In this document: in pieces, positions 42,550-50,153 of the stretch | How the letters are laid out: each line of letters begins with the position of its first letter | How positions within the stretch are numbered: position 1 is the stretch's first letter | Source: Streptomyces griseorubiginosus | GTDB taxonomy: Bacteria > Actinomycetota > Actinomycetes > Streptomycetales > Streptomycetaceae | DNA length: 64,000 nucleotides | Assembly: GCF_001514195.1 (NCBI RefSeq) | Contig: NZ_KQ948738.1 | Location: 583,207-647,206 of the forward strand | Reading direction: 5' to 3' | The notes under the pieces: generated by a model | Databases searched by the model: none | Told to the model about the DNA's origin: nothing | What the model saw: the letters and a program-made list of their open reading frames with translations, nothing else | Made by a program: the position numbers and the translations under genes

Positions 42550-43761
42550 GTGACCTCCCATCCCAACTCCGTTGCCGCACAGCGTTTTCCGGTCGTCGTC
42601 GTCGGCGCCGGACCCGCCGGACTGACGGTCGGCAACATCCTGCGGGCCGCGGACGTGGACTGCCTCGTCCTGGAGGCGGAGACCCGGGCGTTCATCGAAC
42701 AGCGGCCGCGGGCAGGGGTCATCGAGGAGTGGGCCGTCCGCGGTCTGGAGCGGCGCGGTCTCGCCAACACCCTGCTGGAGCGCGCCCAGTTGCACACCGA
42801 GTGCGAGTTCCGCTTCGCCGGCGACCGCTTCCGCTTCTCCTACGGTGAGCTGACGGGACAGCACCACTTCGTCTATCCGCAACCGCTGTTGGTGACGGAC
42901 CTGGTGCGCGAGTACGCCGACGTGCGGGGCGGCGAGATCCGCTTCGGCGTCCAGGACATCGAGCTCCACGACCTGGAGTCGCCCCGGCCCTCCGTGTCGT
43001 ACACCGATACGGAAACCGGTCAACGACACGTGGTGGAGTGCGAGTTCGTGGCGGGCTGCGACGGGGCGCGCGGGGTGACCCGTACGGTCCTGCCGCCGAC
43101 CACGACCGTCTCGCGGCACGACTACGGCGTCGGCTGGCTGGCGTTGCTCGCCGAGGCGCCGCCGTCCTCCGACTGCGTCCTGTTCGGCATCCATCCGCAC
43201 GGCTTCGCCGGGCACATGGCCCGCAGCCCCGAGGTCACGCGCTACTACCTGGAGTGCCCACCCGGCGACGACCCGGAGAACTGGTCCCACGAACGCGTGT
43301 GGAGCGAACTCCAGTCACGCCTGCGCGCGGACGGCACCGCGCCGCTCACCGAGGGACGGCTGATCGAGAAGCGCGTCCTCGACATGCACAACTACGTCGT
43401 GGAACCCATGACGTCGGGCCGGCTCTTCCTCGCCGGCGACGCCGCCCACCTGACCGCGCCGATCGCGGCGAAGGGCATGAACCTCGCCCTGCACGACGCC
43501 TTCCTGCTCGGCGACGCGCTCGTCGCCTACCTCGGCAAGGGCGACGGCAGCGGCCTCGACGGCTACTCGGAGACCTGTCTGCGGCGCGTGTGGGACTACC
43601 AGGAGTTCTCCCAGTGGCTCTCGGAGGTCTACCACGGCCCCTCCTCGGGCGACGAGTACCGCGCGGGCACCACCTTCGCCCGCCTCCGCCGCCTGTTCAC
43701 CTCCCCCGCGGCGGCGGCCGCGTTCGCGGAGCAGTACCTCGGTACGGCGTCCGCGTACTGA
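42550..43761 (+). CDS. pobA: 4-hydroxybenzoate 3-monooxygenase (PobA-like)
   Basis: A 403-residue FAD monooxygenase converting 4-hydroxybenzoate to protocatechuate with NAD(P)H. The dinucleotide-binding motif is VVVVGAGPAGLT (about 16-27). RAGVIEEWAVRGLERRGL and GQHHFVYPQPLLVTDL match the substrate and pyridine-nucleotide regions of PobA, and GDAAHLTAPIAAKGMNLALHDA is the second FAD motif. The length fits (394 in Pseudomonas). The GTG lies 6 nt after CATAAT, so it may be leaderless. No protocatechuate-pathway genes are nearby. Confidence 0.87.
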   Translation: MTSHPNSVAAQRFPVVVVGAGPAGLTVGNILRAADVDCLVLEAETRAFIEQRPRAGVIEEWAVRGLERRGLANTLLERAQLHTECEFRFAGDRFRFSYGELTGQHHFVYPQPLLVTDLVREYADVRGGEIRFGVQDIELHDLESPRPSVSYTDTETGQRHVVECEFVAGCDGARGVTRTVLPPTTTVSRHDYGVGWLALLAEAPPSSDCVLFGIHPHGFAGHMARSPEVTRYYLECPPGDDPENWSHERVWSELQSRLRADGTAPLTEGRLIEKRVLDMHNYVVEPMTSGRLFLAGDAAHLTAPIAAKGMNLALHDAFLLGDALVAYLGKGDGSGLDGYSETCLRRVWDYQEFSQWLSEVYHGPSSGDEYRAGTTFARLRRLFTSPAAAAAFAEQYLGTASAY

Positions 43762-43783
43762 ACCGCCGGCCCCGGCCGGGCCG

Positions 43784-44155
43784 TCAGTCGTGCACCGGCC
43801 GGTCGTTGAGCCGGTGGTCGGCCACGTTCAGCGCCTCGTCCAGCAGTCGGCGCAGATGGCCGTCGCGCAGGGAGTAGATCACCCGGCGCCCCTCCTTCCG
43901 CGTGTTCACCAGTCCGGCGAGCCGGAGCCGCGCGAGGTGCTGACTGACGGCCGGCCGGGCCGCCCCGACCGCCTCCGTGAGCGTCGTGACATCGGCCTCC
44001 GACCTGGTCAGCGCGTGCAGCAGGATGAGACGGGTGCGGTCGCCCAGCAGGGCGAGGATCTCGGCGGCGAGGGCGAACTGCTCCTCGCCCGGGGTACGCG
44101 GATGCGCGGCGCCCGGCGTACGCGGATGCGCATCGTGCGCAGGTGATAGGTGCAT
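43784..44155 (-). CDS. ArsR/SmtB-family metalloregulator
   Basis: A 123-residue winged-helix repressor: LAAEILALLGDRTRLILLHALTRSEADVTTLTEAVGAARPAVSQHLARLRLAGLV is the ArsR core, and the C-terminal EALNVADHRLNDRPVHD has the Asp/His ligands of an alpha-5 metal site as in SmtB or CzrA. It is therefore a zinc- or cobalt-type sensor. An ELCVC-type arsenic site is absent. The start may be 44155 or 44167. It is divergent from the CDF exporter. Confidence 0.87.
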   Translation of the reverse strand: MHLSPAHDAHPRTPGAAHPRTPGEEQFALAAEILALLGDRTRLILLHALTRSEADVTTLTEAVGAARPAVSQHLARLRLAGLVNTRKEGRRVIYSLRDGHLRRLLDEALNVADHRLNDRPVHD

Positions 44156-44172
44156 GCGTGCGCTCATACGCA
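44155..44172. promoter_or_regulatory. Candidate ArsR operator
   Basis: TGCGT (44155-44159) and ACGCA (44168-44172) form an inverted repeat with 8 bp between, in the region where the ArsR gene and the exporter diverge. The match to the usual ATA-rich SmtB site is weak. Confidence 0.3.
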
Positions 44173-44230
44173 CATAATGGCTTCGTGGGCTCGTCACGTC
44201 CACCGCCGCGCGCATCGGAAGGGGCATCAC

Positions 44231-45346
44231 GTGAGCCATCACGACCACCGTCACGGGCATCCGCACGAGCACGGGCGCCCCGACGGCCATCACGGACATC
44301 CGCACGATCACGCGCGCCCCGGCGTCCCTCACAGACATCCGCACGAGCACACGCGCCCCGGCATCCGCCACCGGCTCGGCCACCTCCTCACCCCGCACTC
44401 CCACGAGACCGCCGACAAGCTCGACTCCGCGCTGGAGTCCTCGGCACGCGGCATGCGCGCCCTGTGGGTCTCGCTGGCGGTGCTGGGTGTGACGGCCCTG
44501 GCGCAGGCGGTCGTGGTGGTCGTGTCCGGGTCCGTCGCCCTCCTCGGCGACACCGTGCACAACGCGGCGGACGCGCTGACCGCCGTCCCGCTGGGCATCG
44601 CCTTCGTGCTGGGCCGGCGCGCGGCCACCCGGCGCTTCACCTACGGCTACGGCCGCGCCGAGGATCTCGCGGGCATCGCGATCGTGCTGACCATCGCGGC
44701 GAGCGCGGCCTTCGCGGGCTGGGCCGCGGTCGACCGGCTGCTGGACCCGCGTCCGGTCGCCCATGTCCCGGCGGTCGCGGTGGCCGCGCTGCTGGGCTTC
44801 GCGGGCAACGAGTGGGTGGCCCGCTACCGCATCCGGGTGGGCCGGGACATCGGCTCGGCGGCGCTGGTCGCGGACGGACTGCACGCCCGCACCGACGGGT
44901 TCACCTCCCTCGCCGTGCTCATCGGCGCGGGCGGCTCCGCCCTCGGCTGGCAACTCGCCGACCCGATCGTGGGGTTGGCGATCACGGCCGCGATCGCCCT
45001 CGTCCTGCGGGACGCGGCACGCGAGGTGTTCCGGCGGGTGATGGACGCCGTCGATCCGGCCCTGGTCGACCGCGCCGAGAGCGCGCTGCGGACGGTCGAA
45101 GGCGTGCGTGCAGTGGGCGAGTTGAGGCTGCGCTGGATCGGGCACCGGCTGCGCGCGGAGGTGGCGGTCGTGGTGGACGGCGAGATGACGGTACGTCAGT
45201 CGCACGCCGTCGCCGTCGAGGCCGAGCACGCCCTGCTGCACGCCGTGCCCCGCCTCACCGCCGCGTTGGTGCACGCGGATCCGGCCCCGGTCCCGGGCGA
45301 GACGGACCCGCACCACGCCCTGGCCCACCACGCTCCGGCCCGGTGA
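44231..45346 (+). CDS. Cation diffusion facilitator with His-rich N-terminus
   Basis: A 371-residue metal/proton antiporter. Residues 1-60 contain about 20 histidines, mostly as HxH, probably a zinc-gathering tail. About six membrane helices follow. The metal-site motif of the second helix reads GDTVHNAADAL (HxxxD) and that of the fifth HARTDGFTSL (HxxxD), the zinc-type arrangement. The GTG at 44231 follows GGAAGGGG; earlier frames would extend into the operator. Control by the divergent ArsR is likely. The end (HHAPAR) is repeated in tandem downstream. Confidence 0.9.
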   Translation: MSHHDHRHGHPHEHGRPDGHHGHPHDHARPGVPHRHPHEHTRPGIRHRLGHLLTPHSHETADKLDSALESSARGMRALWVSLAVLGVTALAQAVVVVVSGSVALLGDTVHNAADALTAVPLGIAFVLGRRAATRRFTYGYGRAEDLAGIAIVLTIAASAAFAGWAAVDRLLDPRPVAHVPAVAVAALLGFAGNEWVARYRIRVGRDIGSAALVADGLHARTDGFTSLAVLIGAGGSALGWQLADPIVGLAITAAIALVLRDAAREVFRRVMDAVDPALVDRAESALRTVEGVRAVGELRLRWIGHRLRAEVAVVVDGEMTVRQSHAVAVEAEHALLHAVPRLTAALVHADPAPVPGETDPHHALAHHAPAR

Positions 45347-45538
45347 CGGGCAGGCCGACGCTCCGGCCCGGCCCGGTGAACGGGGCGCAAGCGCCGGCCC
45401 GAAGGCGGGACAGGCCCACGCTCCCGCCCGGCCCGACGAGCGGGGGCCGCCCTCCGGGCCGATGACGGGGCAGCCCCACGCTCCGGCCCGGTGACGCACC
45501 AAGGCCGACCCTCCGACCCGGTGAACGGGAGGCAGGGT
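45328..45538. repeat. About seven degenerate repeats after the CDF gene
   Basis: The last codons and stop of the exporter (CACGCTCCGGCCCGGTGA) are repeated with changes through 45538. Recognisable copies begin near 45328, 45355, 45386, 45414, 45449, 45474 and 45504, with a period of about 25-35 bp. Several keep GGCCCGGTGA. The array fills most of the 285-bp gap before the convergent YbaK gene; no gene is seen in it. Confidence 0.8.
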
Positions 45539-45631
45539 CGGCAGCGGGTCAGGCCCCGTGAGACGTCAGGCCGCACCCAAGGCCGGCGCAGGGCAGGCTC
45601 AAGGCCGGCGCAGACCAGGCCCCCTGAGGCG

Positions 45632-46189
45632 TCACGCCACGCCCAGCCCCTCCAGCACCACCGCGCCCGGCAGTTCGGCGAACGCCTTCCCCGGCACCAG
45701 CAGCTTCCCGCGCCGACGCCCGCTGCCGACGAGGACATAAGGCAGGTCCACGACGGCCGGATCGACCAACAGCGGCCAGTCGGCCGGGAGTCCGAGCGGG
45801 GTGATGCCGCCGTACTCCATGCCGGTCTCCCCGGTGGCCGTGTCCATCGAGGCGAACGAGGCCTTCCGGGCGCCCAGTTGGCGGCGGACGACGCCGTTGA
45901 CGTCGACGCGGGCGGTGGAGAGCACCACGCACGCCGCGAGCGTGGTCTCGCCGCCGCGCCTGCCCGCGACGACCACACAGTTCGCCGACCGCTCCAGGAG
46001 CTCACGGCCGTAGTGCTCCACGAAGACGGCCGTGTCCGCCCAGCGGGGGTCGGTGTCGACGTACACGATCTGCTCGGCGGGGACGCTGCCGCTCCAGTGG
46101 CGTACGGCGTCGGCGACCGGGCGGGTCAGTTCGTCGAGGGCGTCGGGGGCGGGGGTGGCGTGGTCGAAGTGTCCGAGGGGCGCGTCCAT
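45632..46189 (-). CDS. YbaK/EbsC-family aminoacyl-tRNA deacylase
   Basis: A 185-residue editing-domain protein. The segment VNGVVRRQLGARKASFASMDTATGETGMEYGGITPLGLPADWPLLVD has the family lysine and the GGITPxG loop. Members hydrolyse mischarged tRNA such as Cys-tRNAPro or Ala-tRNAPro. The region beyond its stop (45560-45631) carries two CGCCGGCC-containing units and a partial copy of the stop region. Confidence 0.88.
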   Translation of the reverse strand: MDAPLGHFDHATPAPDALDELTRPVADAVRHWSGSVPAEQIVYVDTDPRWADTAVFVEHYGRELLERSANCVVVAGRRGGETTLAACVVLSTARVDVNGVVRRQLGARKASFASMDTATGETGMEYGGITPLGLPADWPLLVDPAVVDLPYVLVGSGRRRGKLLVPGKAFAELPGAVVLEGLGVA

Positions 46190-46209
46190 GGCGGCACGCT
46201 AACAGGCGC

Positions 46210-46782
46210 TCAGGACACGGCCGGGACCGAGACCGCCAGCATCCAGCGGGCCGGGACGTCGCCCTGATTGGCGTACACGTGCTCGGCATTGGCCTCGAAG
46301 GTGACGCTCGCCCCGGCGGGCACCCGGTGCTCGACGCCGTCGACGGTCAGGGTCATCTCGCCCTCCGTGACGTGCAGGATCTCCACGGTGCCGACGGGGT
46401 GCGGATCCGACCGGCTGTTCTCGCCCGGCATCATCAGCCACTCCCACATCTCCAGCGGGCCGGGGGCCTCCGCGCCCGCGAGGAGCCGGCTCCAGCTGCC
46501 GGCCTCCGTGCTCCACAGCCGGACCACCTGCTCGGGCGGGACGACCCGCACCCTGGGTCCCTGCTCGTAGTCGAGCAGGGTGGTGATGCTGATGCCGAGC
46601 GCGTCGCCGATCTTCACGACAGTGCCGAGGCTGGGGTTGGTGCGGGCCTGCTCGATCTGGATCAGCATGCCGCGGCTGACTCCGGCCCGGGCGGCGAGCG
46701 TGTCCAGGGTGAAGCCGCGGTCGGTCCGCCAGCGCTTGACGTTGCGCGCGAGGGACTGGGTCAGCAGGTCGAGGTCCGACAC
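46210..46782 (-). CDS. XRE-family regulator with cupin domain
   Basis: A 190-residue repressor. The helix-turn-helix lies at about 15-65 (FTLDTLAARAGVSRGMLIQIEQARTNPSLGTVVKI) and a cupin effector domain at about 105-185 (VEILHVTEGEMTLTVDGVEHRVPAGASVTF). It is divergent from an EamA exporter, a common pairing in which the regulator senses the exported small molecule. GTG at 46782 is chosen; an ATG at 46815 is possible. TGTA and TACA, 8 bp apart at 46799-46814, may be the operator. Confidence 0.88.
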   Translation of the reverse strand: MSDLDLLTQSLARNVKRWRTDRGFTLDTLAARAGVSRGMLIQIEQARTNPSLGTVVKIGDALGISITTLLDYEQGPRVRVVPPEQVVRLWSTEAGSWSRLLAGAEAPGPLEMWEWLMMPGENSRSDPHPVGTVEILHVTEGEMTLTVDGVEHRVPAGASVTFEANAEHVYANQGDVPARWMLAVSVPAVS

Positions 46783-46884
46783 GTCACGTCCAATATTCTG
46801 TATGACACGGTACAACTGAATGAACTACGGTGGAGTGCACCCGATGCACCCGATCGTTCACCGAACTGTACTGCGAGGCACCCC

Positions 46885-47742
46885 GTGACGGCATTCTTCG
46901 CCCTGGCCACCAGCCTGCTCTGGGGTCTGGCCGATTTCGGCGGCGGGGTGCTGACCCGACGGCTCCCGGCGCTCACGGTGGTGGTCGTCTCGCAGGCGGT
47001 CGCGGCAGTCGTGCTCGGCGCGATCGTGGTGGCCACGGGCGGCTGGAGCGAGGCCGGACCGCGCCTCTGGTTCGCCCTCGCCGCGGGCCTGGTGGGCCCC
47101 GTCGCCCTGATCTGCTTCTACAAGGCGCTCGCGCTGGGTCCGATGGGGGTCGTCTCCCCGCTGGGCACACTGGGCGTGGCGGTCCCGGTCGGCGTCGGCC
47201 TCTTCCTGGGCGAACGGCCCGGGCTGGTACAGGTCGCGGGGATCGCCGTAGCCGTCACCGGGGTCGTCCTGGCCGGCGGCCCCCAGTTGCGGGGCGCTCC
47301 GGTGCAGCGCCGGGCGATCGTCCTGTCCCTGGTCGCGGCTCTGGGCTTCGGCACGGTGTTCGCCCTGATCGCGGAGGCGTCCGCCACCGTCACCGGCCTG
47401 TTCCTGGCCCTGTTCGTCCAGCGCGTGGTCAATGTGGCGGTGGGCGGCGCCGCACTGTACGTCTCGGTCCGCCGGGGCACCCCCGCCCTCCCGGACACCG
47501 GCTTCCCCTGGCGGTCCCTCCCCGCACTGGCCTTCGTCGGCCTGGCGGACGTGGCGGCCAACGGCACGTACGCGGTCGCCGCCCAGCACGGCCCGGTGAC
47601 CGTGGCCGCGGTACTGGCCTCCCTCTACCCGGTGGTGACGGCCCTGGCAGCCCGGGGCTTCCTCAGAGAACGACTGAGGACCCTCCAGGCGACGGGGGCG
47701 GGCCTGGCACTGGTGGGCACGCTGCTCCTGGCAACGGGGTAG
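46885..47742 (+). CDS. EamA/DMT-family transporter
   Basis: A 285-residue membrane protein with ten helices arranged as two EamA repeats; the second half has GLADVAANGTYAVAAQHGPVTVAAVLASLYPVVTAL. These proteins export amino acids, metabolites or drugs. The GTG at 46885 has GAGG at 7 nt. It is divergent from the XRE-cupin regulator, which probably controls it. Confidence 0.88.
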   Translation: MTAFFALATSLLWGLADFGGGVLTRRLPALTVVVVSQAVAAVVLGAIVVATGGWSEAGPRLWFALAAGLVGPVALICFYKALALGPMGVVSPLGTLGVAVPVGVGLFLGERPGLVQVAGIAVAVTGVVLAGGPQLRGAPVQRRAIVLSLVAALGFGTVFALIAEASATVTGLFLALFVQRVVNVAVGGAALYVSVRRGTPALPDTGFPWRSLPALAFVGLADVAANGTYAVAAQHGPVTVAAVLASLYPVVTALAARGFLRERLRTLQATGAGLALVGTLLLATG

Positions 47743-47809
47743 AGCAGGGAAGCGATGTGGCCCTGGTGGGGCGCGCTGCTCTGCCCATCGGGCTGACACT
47801 GCACCCACC

Positions 47810-47841
47810 AGGGGCGCGGGGAACTGCGCGACAAGCCCCCA
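47810..47841. repeat. Dispersed Streptomyces intergenic element, copy A
   Basis: The core AGGGGCGCGGGGAACTGCGC is followed by GACAAGCCCCCA. In this copy GGGGC and GCCCC can pair around an inner GCGC/GCGC stem. It lies between convergent genes. The same core recurs at 56239 and 58581. Confidence 0.8.
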
Positions 47842-47888
47842 CTCACCCGCAGCCGCCGGACACGCGAACCCGGCACCCCCATGGGCGC

Positions 47889-48644
47889 TCAGTCCAGCTC
47901 AGCCAACCTCGCCACAGCCGCCTCGTCCAACCCCGCCAACGCACTCAACCCCTCCGCCGTAGCCCCCGGAGGGATCGGTACCGGCGCCGGTGTCCGAAGC
48001 GGCGGCTGCCAGCCCTCCTCCGCCGTCCATCGCCGTACGACTCGGGCGGGCGCCCCCGCCACCACGGCATGGTCCGGCACCTCACCCCGGACCACCGCCC
48101 CTGCGGCGACCACGACGTTCCGTCCGATCCGTGCGCCGGGCAGGATCACCGCCCCGGTCCCGATCCAGCACCCCGGCCCGATCTCGACCGGCTCCATCCG
48201 CGGCCACTGCTTGCCGATGGGCTCGTGGGGATCGTCGTAGGAGTGATTCGTCGAGGTCACGTAGACGTAGGGCCCGAAGTAGCAGTCGCTGCCGATGGTC
48301 ACCGTGGTGTCGGCGATGACATGGCTGCCGCGCCCCAGCACGACCCCGTCGCCGATGCGCAGGATCGGTGCCGGGCCGAGGTCGAGGTCGGGCATGAGGC
48401 CCGCGGTCAGGGTGACCTGCTCGCCGACGATGCAGTGGGAGCCGACATGGATCCACGGCTCACCGAAGACCGTGCCGAGCGGAAAGGCCAGCCGGCTGTG
48501 CGCCCCCAGCGCGCCGAAGCGGAGGCGTCCGGGGCGCTCGGCGGTGACGGAGCCGGCGCGCTGCACCCAGGCCCAGCCCGCGTGGACAGCGCGCTGTGCG
48601 AGGCGGCCCCGCCAGGATGAGAACGTGTTCTTGCTTTTCGGCAC
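47889..48644 (-). CDS. Left-handed beta-helix acyltransferase
   Basis: A 251-residue hexapeptide-repeat transferase of the WcaF/LacA/DapH-like group. Imperfect [LIV]GxxxX4 repeats run from about 60 to 205, with TSTNHSYDDPHEPIGKQWP supplying the catalytic His loop and IGPGCWIGTGAVILPGARIG being a classic segment. It probably acetylates a sugar or similar acceptor. The start is GTG at 48644 (VPKSKNTFSSW). It is divergent from another beta-helix gene, the gamma carbonic anhydrase. Confidence 0.83.
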   Translation of the reverse strand: MPKSKNTFSSWRGRLAQRAVHAGWAWVQRAGSVTAERPGRLRFGALGAHSRLAFPLGTVFGEPWIHVGSHCIVGEQVTLTAGLMPDLDLGPAPILRIGDGVVLGRGSHVIADTTVTIGSDCYFGPYVYVTSTNHSYDDPHEPIGKQWPRMEPVEIGPGCWIGTGAVILPGARIGRNVVVAAGAVVRGEVPDHAVVAGAPARVVRRWTAEEGWQPPLRTPAPVPIPPGATAEGLSALAGLDEAAVARLAELD

Positions 48645-48719
48645 GAGGTCACCGTACTGAGCGCACGGCGCCCGGATGAGAGGCGGGGCTTGTGATCTTC
48701 GCCCCACCGGGTGGCGTAC

Positions 48720-48739
48720 GGTTCGGGATATCCCGAACC
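48720..48739. promoter_or_regulatory. 20-bp perfect palindrome before the carbonic anhydrase gene
   Basis: GGTTCGGGATATCCCGAACC is an exact palindrome ending one base before or at the AGGAGG ribosome binding site (48740-48745). TACGGT at 48717-48722 could be a -10 hexamer overlapped by it. This position suits a repressor operator, or an RNA hairpin next to the ribosome binding site. Confidence 0.7.
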
Positions 48740-48749
48740 AGGAGGCGAC

Positions 48750-49283
48750 ATGGCGCACAAGGCTTTGATCACGGGCATCGGCGGAAAGGAACCGGCCATC
48801 GACGAAGCGGCCTTCGTGGCGCCCACGGCGTCGGTGATCGGGGACGTGACGCTTCGGGCCGGGGCCAGCCTCTGGTACGGCGCGGTGGCCCGCGGCGACG
48901 TAGAACGCATCTCAGTCGGCGCCCAGAGCAACATCCAGGACAACTGCACGCTCCACGCCGACCCCGGCTTCCCCGTCACGATCGGCGAGCGCGTGTCCGT
49001 CGGCCACAACGCCGTCGTGCACGGCGCGACGGTCGAGGACGACTGCCTGATCGGCATGGGCGCCACCGTCCTCAACGGCGCGGTGATCGGCGCGGGTTCC
49101 CTGGTGGCGGCCCAGGCCCTGGTGCCGCAGGGCATGCGGGTGCCGCCGGGCTCACTGGTGGCGGGCGTGCCCGCGAAGGTCCGGCGGGAGCTGACGGAGG
49201 AGGAGCGTCAGGGGGTCACCCTGAACGGGACCCTGTACGCCGACCTGGCCAAGGCCCACGACGAGGTGCACGAGACGTCGTGA
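48750..49283 (+). CDS. Gamma-class carbonic anhydrase family protein
   Basis: A 177-residue left-handed beta-helix protein (YrdA/CaiE/PaaY group). The motifs SLWYGAVARGDVERISVGAQSNIQDNCTLH and SVGHNAVVHGATV supply the metal-binding histidines of gamma carbonic anhydrases. Whether it has carbonic anhydrase activity is uncertain for this subgroup. AGGAGG lies at 4 nt, fixing the ATG at 48750. A 20-bp palindrome precedes it. Confidence 0.88.
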   Translation: MAHKALITGIGGKEPAIDEAAFVAPTASVIGDVTLRAGASLWYGAVARGDVERISVGAQSNIQDNCTLHADPGFPVTIGERVSVGHNAVVHGATVEDDCLIGMGATVLNGAVIGAGSLVAAQALVPQGMRVPPGSLVAGVPAKVRRELTEEERQGVTLNGTLYADLAKAHDEVHETS

Positions 49284-49319
49284 GGATCAGGCAGGCGCCG
49301 CGACGGCCCTGAGGATCAG
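49281..49319. repeat. Ten-base repeat shared by two convergent stop codons
   Basis: TGAGGATCAG occurs at 49281-49290, where TGA is the stop of the carbonic anhydrase gene, and at 49310-49319, where TCA is the complement of the DedA stop. Both convergent genes thus end in the same ten bases, 29 bp apart. Confidence 0.8.
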
Positions 49320-49978
49320 TCCGCGGCCGGGACGGTCTCCGGCTCCGCCGCCTGCTTCTGGGCCTCCGCCGTCGCCGTGGCCTTGGCCGCCTTGCGCCTG
49401 AGCACCAGCATCGAGGTGAGCCCGATCAGGACGGCGAGCACCAGCCCCAGCCACGAGAACTTCTTCAGCCAGGACTCCGCGACGATCCCGACGTAGTAGA
49501 TGACGGCCGTCGTGCCGCCCGCCCAGACGATTCCGCCGAGCACGTTGGCGATCAGGAACTTCCAGTACGGCATCCGCAGCACACCGGCGAGCGGGCCCGC
49601 GAAGATGCGCAGCAGGGCGACGAAGCGGCCGAAGAACACCGCCCACATGCCCCACTTCTCGAAGGACCGCTCCGCCGTGGCGACATGGCCCTCGCTGAAG
49701 TGCCTGGGGAACTTGTTGCCGAGCCAGGCGAGCAGCGGCCGTCCGCCCTTGCGGCCGATGGCGTAGCCGATGGAGTCGCCGACGACCGCCCCGACGCTGG
49801 CGCACGCGCCGAGCACCACCGGGTTGATCCCGGCGTGCTGTGAGGACAGCAGCGCGGCCGAGACCAGGATGATCTCGCCGGGCAGCGGAATGCCCAGGCT
49901 CTCCAGGCCGATGACCAGGCCCACCAGGGCGTAGACGGCGGCCGGGGGCACGGTGTCGAGCCATTCCTGGACGTGCAA
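49316..49978 (-). CDS. DedA-family membrane protein
   Basis: A 220-residue integral membrane protein of the DedA/VTT group. It has GIPLPGEIILVSAALL near the N-terminus and the motif FFGRFVALLRIFAGPLAGVLRMPYWKFLIANVLGGIVWA, which includes the conserved F/GRFxP-like loop. Recent work links such proteins to flipping of lipid carriers. The start is TTG at 49978 with AGGAGG at 8 nt, which decides it over GTG codons inside. The tail is rich in Lys and Glu. Confidence 0.9.
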   Translation of the reverse strand: MHVQEWLDTVPPAAVYALVGLVIGLESLGIPLPGEIILVSAALLSSQHAGINPVVLGACASVGAVVGDSIGYAIGRKGGRPLLAWLGNKFPRHFSEGHVATAERSFEKWGMWAVFFGRFVALLRIFAGPLAGVLRMPYWKFLIANVLGGIVWAGGTTAVIYYVGIVAESWLKKFSWLGLVLAVLIGLTSMLVLRRKAAKATATAEAQKQAAEPETVPAAD

Positions 49979-50153
49979 CGCCGGTTCCTCCTGAGTCGCG
50001 TTCGGGCCTCGCCAGGTACCGGCGTGCCCCGTGGCAGCCTACCGGCTCACGTGAACCACCGTCCGGGGCAACGGCCCACCGACCTCTACCCGACGTCCGT
50101 CCGTCCGCCCGTCCGTGCAAAGGCCCACCGGCCCCCACTCGGCCGCCCCTCCG

